Part shown: one piece after another, positions 51,151 to 60,067 of the stretch
Layout of the letters: each line of letters opens with the position of its first letter
Position numbering within the stretch: the first letter of the stretch is position 1
Origin: Azolla caroliniana
Taxonomy: Eukaryota > Polypodiophyta
Direction: 5' to 3'
Length of the DNA stretch: 64,000 bases
NCBI GenBank assembly: GCA_043228905.1
Contig: JBHGNT010000013.1
Location: 5,890,001-5,954,000, forward strand
Position numbers and translations under genes: made by a program
The notes under the pieces: generated by a model
What the model was told of the DNA's origin: nothing
Seen by the model: the letters and a program-made list of their open reading frames with translations, nothing else
Databases searched by the model: none

Positions 51151-53200
51151 TTCTCACTTGGGACAAGAGTTCCCTCTTGTTCCTTTCGTGATTTGCCGGC
51201 ACCGTTAGGAATTGGACGGATTTCCCTCCGTTTTGGCTCCGAATTCGCGCAAAAGCCGCACCACTATCGAGCACCTTCGTCTCCATCCGTGAAGCCGTGA
51301 TAAAGGGTTGGCCGAGGATGATAGAATGTGAAACCTCATCCTGCACAAAGAAATTTTGGTCAATTTCGACATCCCCGATCTTTACCGTCACATCCGGACA
51401 AGCCGCAAATAGGTCTTCTGTCGTTTTCGTGGCTGCCCGAATCTTCCATCCATGGTTGGTGTTTATAGGCCACTTCCCCTTTCGGTAGAACTCCTTGGAC
51501 ATCAAGTTGATCTCCGATCCGTGATCAATCAATGCTAGCACGGGTTCTTTGATGTTGCCGATTCGGACCGGAGTCTCCGTAGTCGCACGTGCCCAGTGTG
51601 GCCTTGTATAGTGGGAGTTCGGAATTTCGCCTTCCACTTCGGTGTCGTTCATTGAAACGGTATTTGCATTCACCCTTGGAGCATTTTCCTCCGTACTTTG
51701 TCTCTTCCTTTTCACGAGATCCACGAGAAGATCGTGAAACTCCTTCTTCGCTATTCCGAGTAGTTCCCGCAGCGAAAAATCTACCCGGCTATCCAAGATT
51801 CTTTCCTCGAACACTCTTTTCAAGTCGGTTTGTTGTTCTATGTCCGAGGCGAGCTTGAATGCCGGAGTCGCCTTTTCTTTTCCCTTACCTCCGGAGTTCC
51901 AGCTTTCCGGTATCTTCGATGGTCCGGCCGCATCCTCCGTGCGCCGTCGTTTCTCGTCCACATACACCTCATGTAATTGACACAGGGCGTATATGCTATT
52001 CTTGTCGACAGAGCACTCCCATCCCGTAGCTTCCCGGACGCCTTCCGCGGTTTTTCGGATATCGTTGGAGTCAGTTTTCTCGGTGTTTCCTAGCACCTCC
52101 GGCCAGAAAGACGCCTTCGCTCCCGATGACTCCCCGACACATATTCCCGCGGTTGTCGCATAGTTGCTTCTTGCCGCTAACTCCTCCTCGAGCACCTTCT
52201 TCATGCCGCCTTTCCGGAAGTTCGGTCGGAGTGGCTTCCGAGAGTCCATCGAATGAATCCGGTTTCCCTCGTAGTAGATGAGATCCCGTCGTAGCGCCTC
52301 CTTATGGTCGTCGCAATCCCTCCGATCGTGTTCGGCGCTATCGCACCATATGCACCGTCGATCCGTATATTTGGAGCTTGTGGGGCGGTCATCCGACTTC
52401 TTCACCATCGCGATCTTTAGATTCTCCATCTCCTTCAGCAGCTGCTCCACCGTAGACGCGTCGACTCCCTTCTCGGCCGTAATCTCCCGAGCCCTCGGTT
52501 GATGGTCTTCCAGTCCCGTTCTCGGTTTCGGAATCGGTTCCGAAACCCTCTTTTCTTCGTTGGCAAGCCATTGCCCCCTCTTCGTGTACCGCGCGACGAT
52601 ATCCCGCACGCTTTCCCATGTTTCGGTGAGGCTGCTTTTGGTGGTCGTGTCCTCAAGAAGCACTCCGAGATCTTTCTGGTCCCGGACGTCCACAGCTCGC
52701 AAAAACATGATGACTTTGTCCGGTGCAAGAATAGTTTGATCTCTCGCGGACAACCTCCCGAACCGACTTTCGAATGTCGAAAACACTTCGAGGACCTTCA
52801 GCCCCTTACCTGACGTTTCCACCCAATCCTCGAATCCCCTCCGCGTTGCCTTGGAGGAGTCCTCGATGGCAAACGTGGTCTTTAACGCCTCTTCGAATGC
52901 TTCCCACATCGGATTTTGTTGTTGCAACCCGTGGATACTCCCTTGAAGCCCGTCGGTCGCCACCCGGTTAAAGGATGTCACTTGCAGTCCTTCCGAAGCC
53001 CGGCACCGGAGCATCTCCGCCTTGTAGTCCTGCAAATATCGCGACACATCCTTACCATTAAATTGCCCGTTGCGTTGCACGAGCCTCTCCACTGATGCCG
53101 AAATCTCCGACATCGTGCGTTGTTCTTGAAGCATCCGTTTGAACATCGCCATCATATTGTTAGCTTGTTGAGCCTCCATCTCCTTGCCACCCGTCTTCAC
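51140..53200 (-). CDS. Gag and protease of the complete gypsy element
   Basis: 686 codons from a GTG at 53198-53200; the first ATG in frame is at 53177-53179 (MEAQQANNMM), the likelier start. Residues 1-210 are the gag core, with SASVERLVQRNGQFNGKDVS shared with the gag-only elements. A zinc knuckle CIWCDSAEHDRRDC lies at 283-296. The aspartic protease at about 550-650 has LALIDHGSEINLMS (Asp 559) and SIILGQPFI. It forms the particle and matures the polyprotein. The first ATG lies about 40 bases inside the 5' LTR, so the leader is very short and overlaps the primer site. Confidence 0.88.
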   Translation of the reverse strand: MKTGGKEMEAQQANNMMAMFKRMLQEQRTMSEISASVERLVQRNGQFNGKDVSRYLQDYKAEMLRCRASEGLQVTSFNRVATDGLQGSIHGLQQQNPMWEAFEEALKTTFAIEDSSKATRRGFEDWVETSGKGLKVLEVFSTFESRFGRLSARDQTILAPDKVIMFLRAVDVRDQKDLGVLLEDTTTKSSLTETWESVRDIVARYTKRGQWLANEEKRVSEPIPKPRTGLEDHQPRAREITAEKGVDASTVEQLLKEMENLKIAMVKKSDDRPTSSKYTDRRCIWCDSAEHDRRDCDDHKEALRRDLIYYEGNRIHSMDSRKPLRPNFRKGGMKKVLEEELAARSNYATTAGICVGESSGAKASFWPEVLGNTEKTDSNDIRKTAEGVREATGWECSVDKNSIYALCQLHEVYVDEKRRRTEDAAGPSKIPESWNSGGKGKEKATPAFKLASDIEQQTDLKRVFEERILDSRVDFSLRELLGIAKKEFHDLLVDLVKRKRQSTEENAPRVNANTVSMNDTEVEGEIPNSHYTRPHWARATTETPVRIGNIKEPVLALIDHGSEINLMSKEFYRKGKWPINTNHGWKIRAATKTTEDLFAACPDVTVKIGDVEIDQNFFVQDEVSHSIILGQPFITASRMETKVLDSGAAFARIRSQNGGKSVQFLTVPANHERNKRELLSQVRMDF

Positions 53201-53213
53201 GTCGGATTCACCA
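53196..53213 (-). other. Primer-binding site, tRNA-Trp type, complete element
   Basis: TGGTGAATCCGACGTGAA, 17 of 18 bases complementary to plant tRNA-Trp as recalled, one change from the site in gag-only copy 1. Confidence 0.78.
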
Positions 53214-53217
53214 ACTG

Positions 53218-54043
53218 TGTCGTGCCTTTCGGCTCCGGATCGTTGCGTGAGTCGGGTGGAACCACAGAGGTCTTGGACTAGGAGAAAGAAGTTCGTGAGA
53301 TAGAGATTAATTATGAATAAATAGCAAAGAGAAAGATAAGAAACTCGTGAATCACACGAGTATATTGGTACTTAGGGTGTTAAGAGAGAAGTAGACGTAT
53401 AAATCGTGAATCCCACGAATAATTTTTGTATTGATTAATACTTAATCCAAATAATCAACAACCCTTTATATATTTCTCTCCTCCTTATATAAGGAAGGAA
53501 GAGCTAAGCATGGCTTCATGCTTTTTTTTACAAAAAGTGTTCATGTCCACTAAATGTGCATGTGATGCTTTTTTATTTCCTAAGTATAGGGCTCATGCAC
53601 ACTAGATGTGCATGAGTTATTTTTAGTGTCTCGTGTTTTTCTTTTTTTCTTTTTCATATATTAAAAAAATACACGATTTACCTTTTAATAAAGGTATGCA
53701 TAAATAAAGGTCTTATACGTATTAAATCTATATTTAAAACACTTAAGATAATTTAATGTAATGGTAAGGTTGGGGTTTGTCAACGTGGAGGTGCAGAGTT
53801 CGAATCACGCCCTGCGTAGTAGTGAGTTTTTCCTTTTTTTTACATTTATGTCTCTTTATCCGGCTCTTCCTTGCCGGTATGCCGTTTTCTTCCTTGCCGG
53901 TATGCCGTTTTCCTCCTTGCCGGTATGCCGTTTTTCCTCCTTGCCGGTATGCCGTTTTCTTCTGGTTCTCACTGAGCACTCCATTCTCTATCCGGAGGGA
54001 CAAAAATATAATTTCCACATAGTGTGCAACCTACACTACGACA
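53218..54043 (-). repeat. 5' LTR of the complete gypsy element
   Basis: 826 bp. It has four copies of the 24-bp TGCCGG unit against five in the other LTR, and the tRNA-like block at about 53756-53817. Confidence 0.9.
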
Positions 54044-54801
54044 ACGCGTTCTTCTTCAAACAAATCGCGAGCAGTTTACGGCGCAATTGAAAATGACATT
54101 CGCCAAAGGTTGGACGGCATGGGCAACGCAAGCAACGGAATTGCATAGCTACCGGGCAGACCGGGAGAACCAACGAAAAGAAGGCAAAGGCTTCTACAAG
54201 CTCAATGAGGAAAGCATTGCAGCAGTACGCGAGGACCATGCACAGGACTATTGCATGCTAACAGTCCAGCACTCCGAGGAACTCGCGTAGCTATTGGAAG
54301 ATTTCGGGGAAAGTCAAGAAGACATTTTCTGCCCACTAATGGAGATCAACAACGAACATCAGAGGACAGAGCCATTTGCGGTACCAGACAACGATTCGGC
54401 CGAACAAGATGAGCCTCAACCTAATTCCAATAATCCACCGGAGGTGACCACTACGCCTGTCAACGCTACTAAAGATAGGGATAGGGAAGAGCCCCGTCCG
54501 ACCACTTGCTTGCAGAAGAAAGAGCCAACGCTAGAACCTGGGAGAAATGACCCAAACAGCGAACCAACTAAGCCATTCCTAGGGGAAGATGATAACATGG
54601 GAACACACACACTGGCCGAGCATGGTGAAGTAGAAGATGCGCAATTACATGAGACGGTTAAGCAAAATAACGAAGCACGTACGTCGTTACGTTGTCTTCG
54701 GATTAGGTTGTATGGACAGAGCCAAACATCCTGGACATCTTGGATGATGAGTAGACGGATGGGTCCGATGTGCCATGGCACTGTCCTACAGGCGTGCCAG
54801 G
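54044..54801 (+). pseudogene. ORF3, C-terminal part (G2)
   Basis: ORF3 resumes: MTFAKGWTAWATQATELHSY, GFYKLNEESIAAVREDHAQD and YCMLTVQHSEELA, a clear match to residues 800-876 of the young ORF3 (MDEESIVAIREELSEDF). A TAG at about 54290 is followed by LLEDFGESQEDIFCPLMEIN and an acidic Asn/Pro/Glu-rich tail to about 54650, then non-coding sequence up to the LTR. The stop lies about where the young copy has its TGA. Confidence 0.75.
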
Positions 54802-55270
54802 TGTTGTCCATCGGAATTGTAATTGCCGGACATAACGCATAAAGAATAATATATATTAGAAGCATTAAGAAACGCATGTAACAGTTCACACGAGGAGCGT
54901 AACCGACTAAATGCCCTATGTATATAACGGGCAGAAATCCTTTGTAAAACGTTAGTATGTATTTTGAGTGCTACATTTTGTAATACGGTTCTTCTTCTTT
55001 GATTTCCTTGTCTGTCTGTGCAAGTATTCTACTATCCCAGTGTTCCACTCTGATTCGTAACTTTAGGCTTGTAAGCGTAGGGTAAGTTTGTATACAAAAT
55101 CACGCATTGGTGAGCTTCAGTTGTAGTTGTTTCCCTTCACGCCTAGACGATACGTTTGCTTGATAAGCCTATTGCGATTCACGTACAACACAAATCTATT
55201 CATTTCAATGCAATCACCTTGAAGTCTACCTCGAAGGACTGAGGGTAGATAGTGTTCCCAATCGGTAACA
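54802..55270 (+). repeat. 3' LTR of G2
   Basis: 469 bp, TGTTGTCCATCGG to CGGTAACA, with TATATAAC at 54921-54928. About 20 bp longer than the 5' LTR because of an insertion near 54960. Clearly more diverged from its partner than any other LTR pair here. Confidence 0.85.
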
Positions 55271-55428
55271 ATGACCTCGTCAACGACCTCTTGCATATAG
55301 ATGATTTCCTCGGCTTGGTGTGCTCCCAAGGTGAAGACATCAACATTGTGTGGTACCTCCGCCTCGGCCTTGGCTCGCATCAATCCATGTGCAACTTGTA
55401 TGACCTCTAGGTATTCTTTGTGCTGCAT
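55271..55428 (-). other. Short unassigned reading frame beside the G2 insertion
   Basis: On the - strand an ATG at 55426-55428 opens about 52 codons (MQHKEYLEVIQVAHGLMRAK, then EVPHNVDVFTLG) that run into the target duplication and LTR. Across the insertion, at 19827 and below, the frame would meet a TAG at once. I do not recognise it. It may be an exon piece or chance. Confidence 0.25.
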
Positions 55429-56110
55429 TTACGATTTAGGGTTTGATTATTCATATTCTCTTTGTTACATGTCAAACTGGTATGTTTTCGTATTCTCTAT
55501 CTTTCATGTCCGATTGTTTTTATTTTGTGTATGTTTGACATGGCTTGTACATGCAACTTAGATTGAGTTGGATATGATGATTTGGTGGTTGGTGATGGTA
55601 TTTTGATGAGTTTTTGTCTTGTACACACATATTCTTTCAACAAGAATAGTGTAGACCAGGACAACGACGAGAGGGACACCCATAAAGGGTGAAAGAGAAA
55701 GTGACGACACCAGTGAACGAAAGAAAAAGGACGCCTTTCAAAGAAAGCAAGAAGACACCCACAAGAGAAAGGGTGATGAACTCATCAACTCAGAGGAAGA
55801 AGATTTGCCACTCCATCATTCAAGACACACCTCTCGAATGACGTTATTTCCTTCGAGCATGACCTGAAGTTTATCAAGAGGTGAGAGAGTGCTTGATAAA
55901 AACATGGGGTTCACCACATCCCAATACAAGGTGAGGATTCCACATAAGTGGGTTGAAGAAGGAATATGTGAATTTATTGAAGATGAGATATGAACATGTT
56001 TATGATACTAATCAAATTTGTAACAATGAGGTGGGTATTGTTTTTGGATGTGCATTTGGGAAGATTTATTTGTCACTGATCAGAACATTATAGAGGGTCC
56101 CCAAGTACCA
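55429..56110. other. Unassigned interval
   Basis: AT-rich with a purine-rich stretch (55640-55800). Frames around 55690-55800 give Lys/Arg/Thr-rich peptides without a known motif and soon stop. Nothing further is supported. Confidence 0.4.
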
Positions 56111-56118
56111 ACACTGGC

Positions 56119-56544
56119 TTGAAGTCATCGGGAACCTCTCATGTGGATATTTCGGCTACGACACCTATCCACCAAGTTCAATCTGCGAAAGTAAGGACCA
56201 CAATGCCCGAAAAGCATGAACAAATGATGGCCGATCTCATAGCTTCCATGAGCTCCAGAATACAAGCATTGCTTGTTGATTTGGAAGTAGTTAAATCAGC
56301 TGAGATAGAGGCAAAAAAGCAATTCTCCTCAATAAAGAATACTTATGAATGGATTGCATCAACAATCCAAAATTCAGAAAGTGAGGTGTTGAAAGAGAAG
56401 TTGAAGAAAGATCTGAACAATATGGGCACTCAATTAAGATCACAAATGAAAGACCTTGATACGTGCAGAAATGCACATTGCGAACTGGATAATAAGTTGT
56501 CAGCCTTAAAGCTACATTCCGAGAACCTTTCGTGCTTGATGTAG
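56119..56544 (+). CDS. Hypothetical coiled-coil frame
   Basis: About 141 codons from a TTG, or 113 from the first ATG at about 56203 (MPEKHEQMMADLIASMSSRI). The whole product is heptad-rich with many Lys, Glu and Leu and no Cys/His motif. TAG ends it at 56542-56544. There is no close homologue in the window. It lies between the G2 flank and an Athila-like LTR, so it could be a gene fragment or part of an older element. Function not known. Confidence 0.35.
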   Translation: MKSSGTSHVDISATTPIHQVQSAKVRTTMPEKHEQMMADLIASMSSRIQALLVDLEVVKSAEIEAKKQFSSIKNTYEWIASTIQNSESEVLKEKLKKDLNNMGTQLRSQMKDLDTCRNAHCELDNKLSALKLHSENLSCLM

Positions 56545-56689
56545 GATTTAAAACAGAAAGTTTTTGAAACTTTGTTTCCATCTGTAATTGAGCACCCAAG
56601 TGGTATGGAAAGTACCATTACAGGTATAGCCATATCATGCTATTGGCTATATAAGTTGTTTATTTTTACTTCTGTGGTATAAATATCAT

Positions 56690-57277
56690 ATTAGATGATA
56701 AGCGCTTGGATTGCACCACAACCGGTCATGAAGAAGAGCGCATCAACAAGGACATAATATGTGTTGAAGGACCTACGAAGAGGAAACGGCTAGAGGAAAA
56801 GAGGCTAAGGAACGTCCAACTGTGAAAGGTCCATACCCTAAACGTGAATGCTATATAAACCACATAGTGGTGGCTTTGTAAGGGTTCTTCCATTTGTAAA
56901 GATCTCCCTATTGATTAGAGCTAGAGCTTCCTCTCCTCCTTCTTGTAACCTTTGAGCTTAAGAGAGATTAGGAGGTGTTTAGTTAGAGAACAATAATCTC
57001 TCTTCCTTGTTGGTGCTCAACCTCTTAGCAAAGAGGGTTAATAAACATATTCATTACTCTTATTGTCTATATTCATTACCCTATTGTATATGAGAGCGAT
57101 CTTGAGAGAGTGAGAGAGATATCTTGCTTAATCATCTATTAACCATTAAGTGAGTGTGAGGCTCGGAGGTATCCGACAACCACCTCCGCCTGATTCGCCA
57201 TCAAAACGGTATACGCCGATCCGAGCTCCGGAAACGACATTGAGGAGTTAACTCCATCGATACATAGATTGTACACA
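56690..57277 (+). repeat. Athila/Tat-like 5' LTR (left end uncertain)
   Basis: TATATAAAC at 56851-56859, many GAGAGA tracts, and an end in GATTGTACA or ACACA just before a tRNA-Asp-type primer site. No second copy is in the window, so the left end (taken near TGATAAGCGC at 56695) is a guess. Confidence 0.55.
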
Positions 57278-57283
57278 TCTATT

Positions 57284-57301
57284 TGGCGACGTTGCCGGGG
57301 A
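57284..57301 (+). other. Primer-binding site, tRNA-Asp type
   Basis: TGGCGACGTTGCCGGGGA. The site typical of plant Athila/Tat elements is TGGCGCCGTTGCCGGGGA, one base different. Confidence 0.75.
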
Positions 57302-57594
57302 TACGACCAACACTTTAAGCCGGCTTCGAGTGATCAAACAGTTGTAGGCAACCCACCTAATGAGGGAAGAAATCGAATGGAAACCATGTTAATTAAAATT
57401 TGCACTATTTCACATTTTCATTAAGTTAATTTTCTATTTTTTTTAAGTTCTAATTTTCCCCCTTTACTTGCCCCGAAATTAGCAAGCTATACGCCGGTTA
57501 ACGCTAAGCATTGTTGAGATTTGGCCATTGCAGGGCAAGAATGATCATCCTACGAGCCGCGAAACAACCGTTGGCGCCAAAAAAGTTCCAATTT

Positions 57595-57905
57595 CCAGCT
57601 CAAAGTTCGCCAAAAGATCAAAGTTCGGCGAACCCACATCCTTCGACAAAAGATCAACTTTCGACAAACCCACATCCTTCAACGAACCCACATCCTTCAA
57701 CGAAAGATCATTTTTCGACGAACCCACATCCTTCAACGAAAGCTCATCTTTCGATGAACCCACATCCTTCGACGAAAGATCAAAGTTCGCCAAACTCATA
57801 AAGTTCGACAAACCCACATCCTTAGACGAAAGATGAAAGTTCGCCAAACCCACAATGTTCGACGAAAGATCAAATTCGACGAACCCACAAGTTCAAGGAA
57901 AAACC
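57595..57905. repeat. Minisatellite, ACCCACATCCTTCAACGAA type
   Basis: About ten variable units built from ACCCACATCCTTCAACGAA and AGATCAAAGTTCG blocks, between the primer site and gag. In one frame it encodes repeated DEPTSFNE-type peptides. Probably expanded leader or gag-start sequence. Confidence 0.7.
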
Positions 57906-57941
57906 ATCTTTCAACAAACCCACAAACCTTGACAAGAGAAC

Positions 57942-59411
57942 ATGGCTGGATCCTCATCGATAGGGATGTTCAAAACCCAACCCACACGCCATGAGGAGTT
58001 CACACAAACCAACCAAACACATGGTGCTAATCCACCTCACCCGACTCAATACCACAAAGGGTGGCCAACCCCAAGAACACTACCTAACATGAACCTGTCA
58101 TCGAGCCTGGGAACCAAAGCACCCCTCGACACACCCCCGCTACAAGAGAGCCCAATAGTAGACCCACTTAGCGTCGAGCCACACATACGGGATGCCACGC
58201 AGCAGTTACGTGCGATAGAACAAGAAATCAATAGATGAACGATGCAACTAGCAAAAGGGGAACAACTGGAAGTCATCACCCGAGATATTGAAGCCGCTTT
58301 AGAAGAAATGACAAACATGTTCGCGGAGTACAACAAAAACTTAACCTCCTAGAAGCATCGTCACATACGCACCGTCGAGACCATGAGCCCAACCCCGCGC
58401 CACATTCAAGCACAATGGGCAACAACCCAAACGAGGCACACACACGATGACCTCCAACACCGCCGCATGTGGAAGCGACCCCACACCCAACCAAACTACC
58501 TCAACACCCCCAAATGCCGAACTCGCACTAGCATTGCAATCCATCCAAACCCTCATGGCATTGATGGAAAAAGAACGAGCACCCTCTGACAACTCGAGAA
58601 ACCCCACAAACGACAGTGGGAAGAGCACTTCCATTTCTAAACTAGTGCCTCTTTTTCTCGGTTTCGGTGATGCATATGACCACGTAGAGAGGTTCAAGTA
58701 GATATGTCGAGCTTATGAACCCCTCACCGAGACCACCGAAGTAGCTGCATTTGGACTTACACTCGACGACCAAGCTGGAATTTGGTTTAGGACCTTGAAC
58801 AAAGACATCGTCGCAGACTTCGAGTATGTCATCGAAGATTTCCTGATAAACTTCGCTCGTCAAGGGAATAAATAGAACCTAATCGACCAGGTTTTCACCC
58901 TCAAGCAAGAAGCGAATGAGACCGTTAGGAACTACATATGCCGCACGAAAAGCCTTCACCATTGTTGTAGCCCGAGCGACAAGTTGTCGGACGACAAATT
59001 GATGAGCCGCTTCATCAATGGGTTGTTTGAGCCGACACTCCAAAACTTCTTGATCGCTAGGATGAGTCGGTCATTCGCTGAAGCTTGCACGGTAGTGATG
59101 ACTTTTGAAGACTCAATGAGCGGGTTACAGATACCCACCCAAGCACCCACGAACAACCGTGAGAAGCCCTCGGATTCCGCCCTACCTGCACCGCAGAGAC
59201 CACCCCGTATAGAAAGACCCCTAACATATGCCCAAAGAGAAAATGTAAGGTGTACGGTGTGCCATGGCCATCACACAGGGCATGAGTGCCCCCTCCTCAA
59301 CCAACGGAGGTCTCAATACTGTAAGTGGTGCAAAGCCTTCAGGATGCACTCTCAAGAAAATTGTTGGCAAGCCCCAAACGGGAGGTATAGCCAAACACCA
59401 ATGGTCTAGCA
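57942..59411 (+). pseudogene. Gypsy gag, Athila/Tat-like, truncated
   Basis: ATG 57942 starts MAGSSSIGMFKTQPTRHEEF. A frameshift near 58440 leads to the gag core: KLVPLFLGFGDAYDHVERFK, a TAG near 58700, then TLDDQAGIWFRTL, FEDFLINFARQG-like residues with another TAG near 58873, and QVFTLKQEANETVRNYICR, NGLFEPTLQNFLI. Further on is a Cys/His stretch CTVCHGHHTGHEC and CKWCKAFRMHSQENC, two zinc-knuckle-like motifs. The copia LTR cuts it at 59412, and the rest of this element is not in the window. Confidence 0.78.
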
Positions 59412-60057
59412 TGTTGAGAATCGATGCTCCGATTAACCTTCACCCTCGGCCACAACCGAGTAGTCGCGAATCAATGCAGCAGAAAATAGGAAACACAGAG
59501 AAAGACACAATAACACAAGGATTAACGTGGAAAACCCTATACGGGAAAAACCACGGGAGTGCAAGACTCCAAACCAAAACTATGCACAGAGAAATATACA
59601 ATGGCGAGCTGCAAGGCAACGACCTTGAGCTCACTGTCCTCGCCACAGGCGGCGGTATTACACAGAGGCAACGACCTCTTCGTCTTTCTCTCTCTCTCTC
59701 TCTCTCGGCTGCTCTCTTCACTCTCTCTAAGTGAAAAACAGAAAATGAGCAACAACAACATTAACTGTTTGCCCTAAGTCATATTTATACACATATGACT
59801 TTCGGGCTATTTACAAATATAGCCTCAAGGGCTCTTGGCAAACATATTCACAAATATGTCTCCGCATCCGGATCTCTCTCCGGGTACATTCGTCATCCGG
59901 CTCCGTAGCCGGGGTCTTCATCATCCGGCTCCGTAACCGGGTCTTCATCATCCGGCTCCGTAACCGGGTACTCTTCATCATCCGGTTCCGTAACAGCCTC
60001 CGGGCTTGCCGTCATTCGTCTCCGGACATCCCATCCGGAGGGACCGAAATCCCAACA
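59412..60057 (-). repeat. 3' LTR of young copia
   Basis: 646 bp. TATAAATAT at 59781-59789 (- strand). A minisatellite of about four units with CATCCGGCTCCGTAACCGGG occupies 59891-60000. A short CT run lies at 59685-59706. Confidence 0.88.
59781..59789 (-). promoter_or_regulatory. TATA box of young copia LTR
   Basis: TATAAATAT on the - strand, in the same context as TATAAATAT at 39765 and 43529 in the related LTRs. Confidence 0.6.
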
Positions 60058-60067
60058 AACTCCCCCT

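Larger units (their letters stand above)
46701..54043 (-). mobile_element. Young, apparently complete Ty3/gypsy element (likely autonomous partner)
   Basis: 7,343 bp. LTRs 46701-47550 (850 bp) and 53218-54043 (826 bp) differ by one 24-bp repeat unit, one 1-bp indel and about five substitutions. The 4-bp target duplication is ACGC (46697-46700 and 54044-54047). On the - strand it has a tRNA-Trp-type primer site, an open gag-protease frame and an open RT, RNase H and integrase frame. No stop or frameshift was seen inside either frame. LTR ends, primer site, gag start and polypurine tract are shared with the gag-only elements. Confidence 0.92.
19833..55270 (+). mobile_element. Old Ty3/gypsy element split by four nested insertions (G2)
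   Basis: LTRs at 19833-20281 and 54802-55270 with target duplication ATGAC (19828-19832 and 55271-55275). Own sequence is about 9.4 kb in gypsy order: gag, zinc knuckles, protease, RT, RNase H, integrase and a post-pol ORF3. Insertions at 23012-33157, 33925-37924, 39460-43985 and 46701-54043 account for about 26 kb. After each insertion the protein reading resumes at the expected residue. Many frameshifts and stops, together with diverged LTRs, make it the oldest element in this block. Confidence 0.9.
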
